Counted from the first letter of the stretch, positions 31,812-40,796 are shown. The stretch is 55,596 bases of DNA from Clostridia bacterium (GCA_017936375.1 JAGBFR010000050.1:1-55596); one strand, 5' to 3'. A program made the numbers and translations. Notes: a model not told the origin generated them from the sequence alone.

Positions 31812-33587
31812 ATGTCCCTGCTCAGGCGCTATTCCGCCCCTGCCGCGCTGGCTGCAGTGCTCTTTGCATCCATTGCTGCGCCGTATCTGACGCCCGTCGA
31901 CCCGGACGCCGCCGTCTTCCGCAGCGGCTCGCTGGGCGCGCTGCTGCTGCTGGGCTGCTATCTGCCCGTGCGCGGCGCGTACATCAAGGCGAACAGACGC
32001 ACGCTCCTTTGCGGCATGGTATGGGGCTTTCTCTTTGCCTGCGCGCTGGGGCTGGGGTCCGAGCTGGCGTTCTATGGCCGTCTTCTCCCCGGCGCGGGCA
32101 GCATGATCCGCCGTCTCGCCGTCCCGGTGCTCATAACGCCGCTTGCGGGCGGCCTCTGCGCGCGGATGATGCTCGGCCGCCTGCCGCGCGGCACGCAGCC
32201 AGCCCGCCTGCCCATGATCGTCTATGCCGCGGTTTTCTTCGTCTGCTGGCTGCCGCTTCTGCTGGCCTATTACCCCGGCATGCTCAATTACGACGTCGTC
32301 ACCGAATACGGCCAGCACCTCGCCGGTCAGTATTCAAGCATCCATCCCCTGCTGCACAGCGCGCTGATGAACGGCGTCATCTCCATCGGCGAGCAGATGA
32401 ACGACCCGACGCTGGGCGTGCTGTTCATGTCTCTGCTGCAGATGATCCTCTTCGCGCTCTCGCTGGGGCATGCCTGCGCCTTTGCGCAGCGCCGGGGCGC
32501 TCCCCGCTGGGCCCTCGCCGCGCTGGCGGCGCTCTTCGCGCTGCATCCCGTCTTCTCCGTCATGTCCCTGTCGATGACCAAGGACACGCTCTTCGCCGCG
32601 GCGATTCTCACGCTCTCGCTCGAAATCTTTGAGCTCCTCCGCGATCCCGACAGCTTCCTTTCGAGCAAGGCGCGCTGCCTGCTCTTCGTCATCCTGACCA
32701 TCGGCGCGGCGCTCATGCGCAACAACGGCGTCTTCGCCCTCGCGCTGATGTTCCCCGCCGCGCTGATCGCCGCAAAGGGCCGCCGCCTGAAGACCGCCGC
32801 GCTGCTGGGCGCGGGCGTATGCGCGGCGCTGCTGACCCTCTTCGGTCTGCACGCGCTGCTCAAGCCCTCCGCGATGCCCTCTTTCCAGCTCTACAGCCTG
32901 CCGGCGCAGCAGCTCGTCCGCGTCTACAACAGCGGCAAGCTCACCGACGAGGAGCGCGCCGAGATTGCGCAGTGGTACACGTCGGAAGACGGCCTCGTCC
33001 TCCATCCGCATCTGGCTGACCCGGCCAAGGGCTACCTTGACAAGGCGAGGCTGGAATCAGACGGCGGCGATTTCCTCGCCATCTGGAAAAAGCACTTCCC
33101 CACCTACACCACAGAATACATCGAGGCCTTCCTGCTCCTCAACATCGGCTCATGGTATCCGGATGACCGGAGCCACCAGACAATCTACCCCGACGTCTCG
33201 TGGAACGACAAGGGCTACCTGCAGACGCAGGAATACGACCTGAGCGCGGAGGGCATCATCAGCCGCTGCTTCCTGCCGGACGTCCGCGACTTCTACGAGC
33301 AGATCTGCCGCCGCAATGAGTATAAGAAGTACCCCGTGATCTCCCTCCTCTTCTGCACGGCGACGCCCCTTTGGGTGCTGCTCTTCGCCGCCCTCCTGCT
33401 CATCGCGCGCGGGCACACGCGATTCCTCCCCGCTGCGCTGGGCGCGCTGGGGCTGTGGGCGTCCTATCTCTTCGGACCGTGTACGCTGCCGCGCTATACA
33501 CTTCCGCTGTTTGCGCTCGCGCCGGTGCTGCTGATCGCGGCGCTCTGCCTGCCGGACGTTCCCGGTCTCAAGCGTATGCGGCGCTGA
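31812..33587 (+). CDS. polytopic membrane protein, DUF6020-like
   Basis: 591 residues with about 11 or 12 hydrophobic segments and a large polar region near residues 370-520. Motifs recall large Firmicutes membrane proteins of the DUF6020 type that look like GT39-fold glycosyltransferases: YDVVTEYGQHLAGQYSSIHPLLHSAL, SLSMTKDTLFA, LMRNNGVFALAL. In such proteins an acidic pair in the first loop is catalytic. I give the family only tentatively and no substrate. The start at 31812 has GGAGGCGATCCC upstream; an in-frame extension upstream has no support. It is alone between promoter and terminator. Confidence 0.8.
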   Translation: MSLLRRYSAPAALAAVLFASIAAPYLTPVDPDAAVFRSGSLGALLLLGCYLPVRGAYIKANRRTLLCGMVWGFLFACALGLGSELAFYGRLLPGAGSMIRRLAVPVLITPLAGGLCARMMLGRLPRGTQPARLPMIVYAAVFFVCWLPLLLAYYPGMLNYDVVTEYGQHLAGQYSSIHPLLHSALMNGVISIGEQMNDPTLGVLFMSLLQMILFALSLGHACAFAQRRGAPRWALAALAALFALHPVFSVMSLSMTKDTLFAAAILTLSLEIFELLRDPDSFLSSKARCLLFVILTIGAALMRNNGVFALALMFPAALIAAKGRRLKTAALLGAGVCAALLTLFGLHALLKPSAMPSFQLYSLPAQQLVRVYNSGKLTDEERAEIAQWYTSEDGLVLHPHLADPAKGYLDKARLESDGGDFLAIWKKHFPTYTTEYIEAFLLLNIGSWYPDDRSHQTIYPDVSWNDKGYLQTQEYDLSAEGIISRCFLPDVRDFYEQICRRNEYKKYPVISLLFCTATPLWVLLFAALLLIARGHTRFLPAALGALGLWASYLFGPCTLPRYTLPLFALAPVLLIAALCLPDVPGLKRMRR

Positions 33588-33613
33588 CCCGCTCCCATCC
33601 TTCATATTGATCG

Positions 33614-33652
33614 CTGCATGGCGGCCTGTAACGGCCCGTCATGCAGTTTTTT
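33614..33652 (+). terminator. terminator after the DUF6020-like gene
   Basis: A stem CTGCATG/CATGCAG extended by GCGG/CCG pairs, a loop of about ten bases, then six T. Confidence 0.75.
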
Positions 33653-33686
33653 CATATAGCAGCCATCCTTTGGGATATCCTGCCGA

Positions 33687-33715
33687 TTGACAAATGATCG
33701 GCATCTGCGTATACT
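33687..33715 (+). promoter_or_regulatory. promoter of the M20 amidohydrolase gene
   Basis: A perfect consensus -35, TTGACA (33687-33692), a 17-bp spacer and TATACT (33710-33715), the strongest core promoter in the window. Confidence 0.85.
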
Positions 33716-33750
33716 TTAGGACATTGCCGCATGAAAGGGAGGAGTCAGCC

Positions 33751-35193
33751 ATGACCAACAGCCGCCTGATGGACGCCGTCGTCCGCAGCGTAGAGAGCCG
33801 CGCCGCGGCGTATGCCCGCCTGAGCGACGCGATCTGGGATCATCCCGAGCTGAATTTCCACGAAGATTTTTCCGCTGCCGCCCTGCGCAGCTTCCTTGAG
33901 GAGCAGGGCTTCGCCGTTACAGACCGCCTCGCCGGTCTGCCCAATGCCTTCCGCGCCGAATACGGCAGCGGAAAGCCGGTCATCGCCTTCCTCGGCGAGT
34001 ACGACGCGCTGAGCAGCCTGAGCCAGAAGGCGGGCTGCGCCGTACGCGAGCCGCTCGAGTCCGGCGCGCCGGGCCACGGCTGCGGGCACAACCTGCTGGG
34101 CACGGGCGCGCTGGCCGCCGCCGTCGCGCTCAAGGATCTGATCGCCGCCGGCGAGGCTACCGGCACGGTCGTCTACTTCGGCTGCCCGGCGGAGGAGACC
34201 GGCAGCGCCAAGGCCTTCATGGCGCGCGATCACGTCTTTGACGGCGTGGACGCCATGCTCACCTGGCACCCGTGGGACTACAACGGCATCTGGCCGGGCG
34301 GCTCGCTGGCAAATGTGAAGATGATCTTCCGTTTCAAGGGCCAGAGCGCGCACGCCGCCTCCAGCCCACATCTGGGCCGCAGTGCGCTCGACGCGCTGGA
34401 ATTGATGAACGTGGGTGTGCAGTTCCTGCGCGAGCATGTGCCGGAGGACACGCGCATCCACTACGCCATCACCGACGCAGGCGGCGTCTCGCCCAATGTG
34501 GTGCAGAATCACGCCGAGGTCGTCTACCTCGTGCGCTCTCAGCGCCTTGCCGATCTGGAGAGCATCAAGCAGCGCGTCATCGACTGCGCGCGCGGCGCCG
34601 CCATCATGACCGGCACAACGATGGAGATGGAATTCGTCAAGGGCTGCTCCAATATCCTTGGCAATGTCGTCATGGAGGAGACGCTCCTTGAGAGCATGAA
34701 GGAAATCGGCGTGCCGCAGTATACGCAGGAGGAGCTGCAGCTCGCCGCCAGCCTCCACGCCGCGCTTGAGGCGCCGGAGACGACCCTCGCCAAGATCACC
34801 CGCCTGTGCGACAGCCGCACGCGCGAGGAGATCCTTGCCCATCAGGGCGAGCCTCTCTATACCTTCATCGCCCCCTACACGCCCAGCGACACGCCGATCA
34901 TCCCCGTCTCCACCGACGTGGGCGACGCCAGCTGGTGCGCGCCGACGAGCCAGGTCTCCTGCGCGGCATGGGCCGCCGACACCCCGGCGCACAGCTGGCA
35001 GGCCGTCGCCATCGGCAAGAGCCCCATCGCGCACAAGGCGATGCTCATGGCCGCCAAGACCATCGCCCTCGCCGGCGCGAGGCTGATGACCGACCCGGCG
35101 CTCCTCGCCCGCGCGAAGAAGGAGTTTGACGAGCGCATCGCCCGCCAGCCGTATCTGTGCCCGATCCCGGAGGGCGTTGTACCGAAATATTGA
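33751..35193 (+). CDS. M20 family amidohydrolase (AbgB/p-aminobenzoyl-glutamate-hydrolase type)
   Basis: 480 residues of a peptidase M20D subgroup. Signs are HPELNFHEDFSAAALRSFL, GEYDALSSLSQKAGC, APGHGCGHNLLGTGALAAAVAL (a conserved Cys-Gly-His zinc site), PAEETGSAKAFMARDHVFDGVDAMLTWHPWDYN and the dimerisation/lid part with GVSPNVVQNHAEVVYLVR. The family cleaves amide bonds of aminobenzoyl-glutamate, N-acyl amino acids or peptides; substrate here unknown. The start at 33751 has GGGAGGAG upstream; an earlier in-frame ATG lies before the predicted start site of transcription. Single gene behind a strong promoter. Confidence 0.9.
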   Translation: MTNSRLMDAVVRSVESRAAAYARLSDAIWDHPELNFHEDFSAAALRSFLEEQGFAVTDRLAGLPNAFRAEYGSGKPVIAFLGEYDALSSLSQKAGCAVREPLESGAPGHGCGHNLLGTGALAAAVALKDLIAAGEATGTVVYFGCPAEETGSAKAFMARDHVFDGVDAMLTWHPWDYNGIWPGGSLANVKMIFRFKGQSAHAASSPHLGRSALDALELMNVGVQFLREHVPEDTRIHYAITDAGGVSPNVVQNHAEVVYLVRSQRLADLESIKQRVIDCARGAAIMTGTTMEMEFVKGCSNILGNVVMEETLLESMKEIGVPQYTQEELQLAASLHAALEAPETTLAKITRLCDSRTREEILAHQGEPLYTFIAPYTPSDTPIIPVSTDVGDASWCAPTSQVSCAAWAADTPAHSWQAVAIGKSPIAHKAMLMAAKTIALAGARLMTDPALLARAKKEFDERIARQPYLCPIPEGVVPKY

Positions 35194-35207
35194 CCAAAGA
35201 TCGTCGA

Positions 35208-35221
35208 TGAATTTTTATGCA
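35208..35221 (+). promoter_or_regulatory. ARG box 1 of the argBCD operator
   Basis: TGAATTTTTATGCA: left half TGAAT is perfect, right half ATGCA has one mismatch to ATTCA, with the 4-bp AT-rich centre of ARG boxes. Confidence 0.6.
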
Positions 35222-35228
35222 TTCGCTA

Positions 35229-35257
35229 TTGCATATTTATTCACTCTTTGGTATAAT
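35229..35257 (+). promoter_or_regulatory. promoter of argBCD overlapped by ARG box 2
   Basis: TTGCAT (35229-35234), a 17-bp spacer and TATAAT (35252-35257). ARG box 2, TGCATATTTATTCA (35230-35243), overlaps the -35; its left half has one mismatch (TGCAT) and its right half ATTCA is perfect. The two box centres are 22 bp apart, close to the 21-bp spacing of tandem ARG boxes, as expected for hexameric ArgR (gene not in window). Confidence 0.75.
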
Positions 35258-35322
35258 CGGGAACATACATCGTTTATTGAATCATCGCAGGCCGGCAGGA
35301 TCGGCAGAAAGAGGCAATGCTC

Positions 35323-36222
35323 ATGTCCAAGGATCAGATCGTCGACAACAGCGACATCCACTTTATCAATAAAGCCAATATCCTCATCGAGGCGCTCCCG
35401 TATATCCAGCGCCTCTGGGGCAAGACCGTGGTCATCAAGTACGGCGGCAACGCCATGAAGAGCGATGACCTGACGCACAAGATCCTCGAGGATGTGACCC
35501 TGCTCAAGTACGTGGGCATCAATCCGATCCTCGTGCACGGCGGCGGCCCGGAGATCAACGCCATGCTCAAGCGCGTCGGTGTGGAGAGCTCCTTCCACAA
35601 CGGCCTGCGCATCACCGACGCCGCGACGATGGAGATCGTGCAGATGGTGCTCGCCGGCAAGCTCAACAAGAACATCGTCTCCGACATCGGCCGCCTCGGC
35701 GGCAAGGCGATCGGCCTTTGCGGCAAGGACGCCGGGCTGATCACCGTCAAGAAAAAGCCGCCGCTTTCCGACGGCGTTGACCTCGGCTTCGTCGGCGACA
35801 TCGTCTCCATCAATACGAAGCTGCTCAATTCCCTCTGCGCGGACGAGTACATCCCCGTCATCTCCTCCGTCGGCACGGATGAGAACGGCGAATCCTACAA
35901 CATCAACGCCGACACCGCCGCCGCCGCCATCGCCGCAGCGCTCAAGGCGGAGAAGCTGATCTTCCTGACGGACATCGACGGCGTGCGCGCCGACCCGGAG
36001 GATCCGGCGTCCCTCTTCCCTGTGCTGACCGTGGATCAGTCCAAGGCGCTCATCGAGGATGGCACCATCTCCGGCGGCATGATTCCCAAGGTCACCGCCT
36101 GCACCGACGCGATCGAGAAGGGCGTGCGCCGCGTGCACATCCTCAACGGCACGATCCCGCACCCGATCATCCTGGAGATCTTCACCGACCGCGGCATCGG
36201 CACCATGTTCGAGTTGGGCTGA
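35323..36222 (+). CDS. argB: acetylglutamate kinase
   Basis: Second step of arginine synthesis; phosphorylates N-acetylglutamate. The 299 residues show VVIKYGGNAMKS (phosphate loop), LVHGGGPEINAML (substrate site), GLCGKDAGLI, and the C-terminal TDIDGVRADPEDP with SGGMIPKVTA. ATG at 35317 and at 35323 are both in frame; the second is preferred because AGAGG is 8 bp in front of it. It is the first gene of argB-argC-argD, controlled by the ARG boxes. Confidence 0.95.
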   Translation: MSKDQIVDNSDIHFINKANILIEALPYIQRLWGKTVVIKYGGNAMKSDDLTHKILEDVTLLKYVGINPILVHGGGPEINAMLKRVGVESSFHNGLRITDAATMEIVQMVLAGKLNKNIVSDIGRLGGKAIGLCGKDAGLITVKKKPPLSDGVDLGFVGDIVSINTKLLNSLCADEYIPVISSVGTDENGESYNINADTAAAAIAAALKAEKLIFLTDIDGVRADPEDPASLFPVLTVDQSKALIEDGTISGGMIPKVTACTDAIEKGVRRVHILNGTIPHPIILEIFTDRGIGTMFELG

Positions 36223-36232
36223 GCCAATCTCC

Positions 36233-36303
36233 GCACCGGCCTTCGGGCCGGGACCTCATCCGTCATTGCCTTCGGCAATGCCACCTTCCCCATTGGGGAA
36301 GGC
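36233..36303 (+). repeat. triple-hairpin dispersed repeat, copy B
   Basis: Lies between argB and argC. Stems CCGGCC/GGCCGG (loop TTCG), ATTGCC/GGCAAT (loop TTC), and CTTCCCC/GGGGAAG, linked by GACCTCATCCGTC and GCCACC exactly as in copy A at 20630-20692. Between copies the stems change by paired substitutions, which points to RNA or cruciform structure. Confidence 0.85.
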
Positions 36304-36342
36304 TCTATTGTGCGCAAAGCCAATCCCGGAAGGAGTAAACGT

Positions 36343-37290
36343 ATGAAACCCAAGATTTACATTGACGGCAGCGAGGGCACGACAGGTCTCCGGATCTTCG
36401 AGCGCCTGGGCAGCCGCGACGATATCGAGATTCTGAGCATTGATCCCGCGCTGCGCAAGGATGCGGACGAGCGCAGGAAGCTCATCAATCAGTCCGACAT
36501 CACCTTCCTCTGCCTGCCCGATGCAGCGGCGAAGGAGGCCGTGACCCTCGTGGAAAACGAGAATGTGCGCATCATCGACGCCTCCACCGCCCATCGCGTC
36601 AATCCCGACTGGGCGTACGGCTTCGCCGAGCTCTCCCCCGCGCACCGCGAGGCCATCGTAAACGGCAAGCGCATCGCCAACCCGGGCTGCCACGCCACCG
36701 GCTTCATTTCTCTGGTCTATCCGCTGGTCGCCGCGGGCGTGCTGCCCAAGGAGACCGTGACCACCTGCTTCTCGCTGACCGGCTATTCCGGCGGCGGCAA
36801 GAAGATGATCGCGCAGTACGGCGACGAGGGCCGCAATCCGGCGCTTGATTCCCCGCGCCTCTACGGCCTGACGCACAGCCACAAGCACCTGCCGGAGATG
36901 AAGACCGTCTGCGGGCTTGACAACGCCCCGCTCTTCACCCCGATCGTCGCGGATTATTATGCGGGCATGCTGGTGTCCGTGCCGTTTGCCGCGAGCCAGC
37001 TCAAGGGAATTTCCTCCCTCGCGCAGCTGCACGAGGTCTATGCCAGCCACTACGCCGGGCAGAAGATGATCCGCGTCATGCCGCTGAGCGCGCAGGCGGA
37101 CATCGGCGGCTTCCTCGCCTCCAACGGCTGCGCCCTGTGGGACGGCCTCGAGGTCTACGTCACCGGCAACGACGAGCGCATGATGGTCTGCGCCCGCTTC
37201 GATAATCTGGGCAAGGGCGCGTCCGGCGCAGCCGTGCAGTCCATGAACCTGATGCTCGGCTGCGACGAGGCGACCGGGCTGAATCTGTAA
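36343..37290 (+). CDS. argC: N-acetyl-gamma-glutamyl-phosphate reductase (ArgC type 2)
   Basis: Reduces N-acetylglutamyl-phosphate to the semialdehyde with NADPH. The protein of 315 residues has the N-terminal nucleotide fold (YIDGSEGTTGLRI) and the catalytic cysteine C116 in ANPGCHATG. It is the shorter type 2 form, close to that known from Bacteroidetes and some Firmicutes, and distinct from the standard ArgC of about 345 residues. Start has GGAAGGAG upstream; the frame continues upstream through a non-coding repeat and is rejected there. It follows argB by 120 bp, a gap filled by the repeat. Confidence 0.92.
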   Translation: MKPKIYIDGSEGTTGLRIFERLGSRDDIEILSIDPALRKDADERRKLINQSDITFLCLPDAAAKEAVTLVENENVRIIDASTAHRVNPDWAYGFAELSPAHREAIVNGKRIANPGCHATGFISLVYPLVAAGVLPKETVTTCFSLTGYSGGGKKMIAQYGDEGRNPALDSPRLYGLTHSHKHLPEMKTVCGLDNAPLFTPIVADYYAGMLVSVPFAASQLKGISSLAQLHEVYASHYAGQKMIRVMPLSAQADIGGFLASNGCALWDGLEVYVTGNDERMMVCARFDNLGKGASGAAVQSMNLMLGCDEATGLNL

Positions 37291-37326
37291 GCAAAACACG
37301 ACAAGAACCTCACCATGGAGGTATTC

Positions 37327-38526
37327 ATGAATCTTACCGAAATCAAAGCGCTGGACGCCAAGTATTTCCTCGAGGTCTTCGGCGAGCGCAATCCCGTCTG
37401 CTTCGTCCGCGGTGAGGGCTGCACCCTCTACGATCAGGACGGAAAGGGATACACCGACCTCTTCTCCGGCATCGCCGTCAACGCCCTGGGCTATCATCAC
37501 CCGGTCGTCACCAAGGCGATCATCGACCAGGCGGAGGCGGGCGTTCTGCACACCTCCAACCTCTACTACGTCGAGCCGCAGGCGAAGCTCGCCCAGCTCC
37601 TGTGCGAAAATACCTTTGCTGACCGCGTTTTCTTCTCCAACTCCGGCGCAGAGGCCAACGAGGGCGCGATGAAGCTGGCCTGCAAGTACTTCTATGCGCA
37701 GGGCAGCAAGCGCTATAAAATCGTCTCCGCCGATCATTCCTTCCACGGGCGTACGCTGGCGACCGTCGCCGCGACCGGCCATGACTACTATCAGGAGCCG
37801 TTCCGCCCGCTGCTGCCGCAGGGCATCTCCCAGGTGCCGTATAACGACATCGACGCCCTGCGCGCCGCCATCGACGAGGAGACCGCCGCCGTCATGCTCG
37901 AGCCGATGCAGGGCGAGGGCGGCGTGACCCCGGGCAAGGCCGAGTACCTCAAGGCCGTGCGCGAGCTGTGCGACGAGAAGGGCATCCTGCTCATCTTTGA
38001 CGAGGTGCAGACCGGCATCTGCCGCACCGGCGCATTCTACTGCTATCAGAATTACGGCGTCACGCCGGACATCATGACCAGCGCAAAGGGCCTTGGCTGC
38101 GGCTTCCCGATCGGCGCGATCCTCGCGAGCGAAAAGGTTGCCTCTAAGATCTCCCGCGGCGACCACGGCTCCACCTTCGGCGGCAATACGTTCGCCTGCG
38201 CCGTGTCGCTGGCTGCCGTCAGCTACATGATCGAAAACGACTTCTCCGCCGTCGCGCGCGAGAAGGGCGAGTACTTCATGAAGGCGCTCAAGGGCGTGAA
38301 GGGCGATAAGATCGCCGACGTCCGCGGCATGGGCATGCTGCTGGGCATGGAGATGGACGCCTCCCTCCCGGCCGCTCAGGTCGCCCGCGCGCTGCTGGCC
38401 AAGGGCTTCGTCGCCGGCACGGCCTCGGGCAATGTGCTGCGCCTCGCGCCGCCGCTGATCATCTCCTATGAGGAGATGGACGCCTTCGCCGCAGCGCTGC
38501 AGGCCGTCATGGACGAGATCGCCTGA
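37327..38526 (+). CDS. argD: acetylornithine aminotransferase
   Basis: Class III PLP transaminase that makes N-acetylornithine from the semialdehyde and glutamate. In 399 residues, the cofactor region is SNSGAEANEGAMK, the PLP lysine is K254 in TSAKGLGCGFPIGA, and the DEVQTGICRTG motif precedes it. The start has GGAGG five bases upstream; an ATG four codons earlier overlaps that site. It is third in argB-argC-argD. The first (argA or argJ) and later genes are not in the window. Confidence 0.95.
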   Translation: MNLTEIKALDAKYFLEVFGERNPVCFVRGEGCTLYDQDGKGYTDLFSGIAVNALGYHHPVVTKAIIDQAEAGVLHTSNLYYVEPQAKLAQLLCENTFADRVFFSNSGAEANEGAMKLACKYFYAQGSKRYKIVSADHSFHGRTLATVAATGHDYYQEPFRPLLPQGISQVPYNDIDALRAAIDEETAAVMLEPMQGEGGVTPGKAEYLKAVRELCDEKGILLIFDEVQTGICRTGAFYCYQNYGVTPDIMTSAKGLGCGFPIGAILASEKVASKISRGDHGSTFGGNTFACAVSLAAVSYMIENDFSAVAREKGEYFMKALKGVKGDKIADVRGMGMLLGMEMDASLPAAQVARALLAKGFVAGTASGNVLRLAPPLIISYEEMDAFAAALQAVMDEIA

Positions 38527-38537
38527 CCCACAATGAC

Positions 38538-38570
38538 AAAAGGGATGTTCCTCACAGGAGCATCCCTTTT
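38538..38570 (+). terminator. terminator after argD
   Basis: A ten-pair perfect stem (AAAAGGGATG against CATCCCTTTT), with an inner TCCT/AGGA extension, followed by T-rich sequence. It is 12 bp past the argD stop codon. Confidence 0.85.
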
Positions 38571-38603
38571 CATATTTATACACGCTATGCAGCCTCAAAG
38601 GGA

Positions 38604-38632
38604 TTGATCTTTTTCCTTCCATCCCCTACAAT
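38604..38632 (+). promoter_or_regulatory. promoter of the GH36 gene
   Basis: TTGATC (38604-38609), a 17-bp spacer and TACAAT (38627-38632). Confidence 0.68.
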
Positions 38633-38663
38633 ACAGGTATTATCTTATCATGGAGGAATCGCC

Positions 38664-40709
38664 ATGCACAGACTCATCGCCAAGCGAATCGACCTGCCCG
38701 CCGCGCCGGGCGCAGAGGAATTCCGCTATGAACTGACCAATCCGACGGACAAGGACGTCCGTCTTGACCGCTTCGAGCTCTTCCGCGCCGATTCCCTCAA
38801 GGCGCTGGGCGTGCGCCGGGAGAGCTGCCGCCTCTACCGCAGCGGCCGGCACAAGAACGACATGCCCGCCGTCGCCGTCTTCGGCGCGATGGACGACGCC
38901 ATGCTCGACGCGCTGGGCGGCATGACCGAGGCGGGCGAGCGCAGCGGCGACACGCCCGGGCAGCGCGCGATCCTCAGCGACCACCTGACGCTCATCGGAC
39001 ACGAGGATCAGTGCTGCCTGCTGGGCTTCATGACCGGGCGGAATCAGCTGCTGCGCACGGAGATCGCCGTCAGCGAATCGGGCGAATTCCTCTCCCTCTC
39101 CTGCGCCGTGGAGTTTGGCTGCCTGCTGCGCCCGGGCGAGACCGTACAGACAGAGATCCTTCGCATTGAGCATACGGACAATCCGGAAGAGGCCGTCCGC
39201 CGTTTCGCGCAGGATAAGGCCGAGCGCTATGGCAGCCGCCTGAGCAATCCGCCCTCCGTCTTCTGCACATGGTATTACTACGGGCTGACCGTCACGCAGG
39301 AAGATGTGATGAGCAACCTCGAGCAGATCGAGCAGAAAAAACTGCCCTTTGACGTCTTCCAGATCGACGAGGGCTGGGAGAAGACGCTGGGCTGGTGGGA
39401 GGCGAACGAGAAATTCCCCATGCCGATGGAGGAGATCGCCGCGCGCATCCGTGCCGCCGGGCTGATTCCGGGCATCTGGACCTCTCCCTTCGTCGCCAAA
39501 GAGACCGCGCCCGTCTGGCAGGAGCATCCCGACTGGGTGCTGCGCGACCATAATGGGCAGCCCTGCATTTTCCCGATGAACGACACGACCTACTGGGTCT
39601 TTGACATCACTGTTCCCGAGACCCGGGATTATTTCACCGAGCTTTACCGCCATCTCACGTTCGACTGGGGCTATACCTATCATAAGCTCGACTTTACCCG
39701 CGCCGCCGTCATCTATGAGGACGCGGACTACCACGACAAGCACATCACCCCCGCGCGCGCATATTACGAGGCTGTCGCCGCCATCCGCCGCGGTATGGGC
39801 GAGGAGGCGTACTTCCTCATGTGCGGCGGGCTGTATGACCCGATCATCGGCCTCGTCGATGCGCAGCGCTCCGGCTCGGACGTGCTGTCGATGTGGTCCT
39901 CGACGATCAACAAGGGCGGCAAGACCGCACCCTACACCATCAAGCAGAGCCTGCTGCGCGCCTATATGAACGCATGGTGGCACAATGACCCGGACGCGCT
40001 GATGATCCGCCGCAATGAGACCATGGAGCGCGGCCTGCGGCTGACCTACGGCCTGCTCACGGACGACGAAGTGCGCACCGTCGTGGTCAATCAGCTGACC
40101 GGCGGCGGCATCGTCTGCTCCACGGAGCCGCTCGCGCGCATCGACAAGGACCGGCTGCTCGAGCTGCGCCGCATCCTCCCGCCGATGGAGCGGCAGGTGC
40201 AGCCCATCCGTCTGATGGACAGCGGCCGCTTCCCGGACCGCGTGCGCGTGACGTATCCGCAGGATGGGCGTGTGCTCATCGCCCTCATCAACTGGTCGGA
40301 TACGGAGGCCATCCCCGCAGCCGTCACGCTCGACAGGGATACGCTGGGCTTTGACCCGGACGAAGCATCCCGCTATGCCGTGTGCGATTACTATGCCGGC
40401 AAGTATATGACCGAAGCCCGCGCCGGCGAAACGCACGCCCTCTCCGCCATCGCCCCGCACAGCGCAGCCGTCGTCAAGATTGAGCGCATCGGGGACGCGC
40501 CCATCGTGGTCGCCTCCGACGGGCATTACAGCATGGGGCTGGAACTTGAGCGCCTTGCCGCCAATGACAGCGAGCTCATTCTTGAGCACGACAACCGCTT
40601 TGATCGCCCCATTCATATGGAAGTCCTTCTCCCCGAAAGCGGGCGCGTTGCGTCCGTCACCCTGCCGGGCATGCGCCATTGCTGCATTCACGTGCCGCTC
40701 CACCTGTGA
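38664..40709 (+). CDS. GH36-type alpha-galactosidase
   Basis: 681-residue retaining glycosidase of clan GH-D. After a beta-sandwich N-terminal domain, the (beta/alpha)8 barrel carries FQIDEGWEKTLGWW (about 232-245) as in melibiases, KLDFTRAA with the likely nucleophile D343, and QRSGSDVLSM with the likely acid/base D406. No signal peptide, so it is cytoplasmic and would act on imported oligosaccharides such as melibiose or raffinose. The start at 38664 has GGAGGAATCGCC upstream. GH36 is divided into subgroups of different specificity; alpha-galactosidase is the most likely but not proven. It stands alone. Confidence 0.88.
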   Translation: MHRLIAKRIDLPAAPGAEEFRYELTNPTDKDVRLDRFELFRADSLKALGVRRESCRLYRSGRHKNDMPAVAVFGAMDDAMLDALGGMTEAGERSGDTPGQRAILSDHLTLIGHEDQCCLLGFMTGRNQLLRTEIAVSESGEFLSLSCAVEFGCLLRPGETVQTEILRIEHTDNPEEAVRRFAQDKAERYGSRLSNPPSVFCTWYYYGLTVTQEDVMSNLEQIEQKKLPFDVFQIDEGWEKTLGWWEANEKFPMPMEEIAARIRAAGLIPGIWTSPFVAKETAPVWQEHPDWVLRDHNGQPCIFPMNDTTYWVFDITVPETRDYFTELYRHLTFDWGYTYHKLDFTRAAVIYEDADYHDKHITPARAYYEAVAAIRRGMGEEAYFLMCGGLYDPIIGLVDAQRSGSDVLSMWSSTINKGGKTAPYTIKQSLLRAYMNAWWHNDPDALMIRRNETMERGLRLTYGLLTDDEVRTVVVNQLTGGGIVCSTEPLARIDKDRLLELRRILPPMERQVQPIRLMDSGRFPDRVRVTYPQDGRVLIALINWSDTEAIPAAVTLDRDTLGFDPDEASRYAVCDYYAGKYMTEARAGETHALSAIAPHSAAVVKIERIGDAPIVVASDGHYSMGLELERLAANDSELILEHDNRFDRPIHMEVLLPESGRVASVTLPGMRHCCIHVPLHL

Positions 40710-40731
40710 ACGCCGGCCCGATTCCAAAGCA

Positions 40732-40757
40732 CAGGCTGCGAATCCAGCCTGTTTTTG
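40732..40757 (+). terminator. terminator after the GH36 gene
   Basis: A CAGGCTG/CAGCCTG stem (loop CGAATC) followed by GTTTTTG; it is 23 bp past the stop codon. Confidence 0.82.
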
Positions 40758-40761
40758 TGCG

Positions 40762-40794
40762 ATTGTGCAAAACATTGTGAATTTTTTGCGCAAT
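40762..40794 (+). promoter_or_regulatory. inverted repeat upstream of the pckA promoter
   Basis: ATTGTGCAAAA and TTTTGCGCAAT flank an 11-base centre that itself contains TTGTGAA; one arm position is a T/C difference. It lies directly before the pckA -35 box. The half-site TTGTGAA-N-TTGCGCAA recalls a degenerate Rex (NADH-sensing) site, but the match is incomplete. Confidence 0.4.
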
Positions 40795-40796
40795 GG

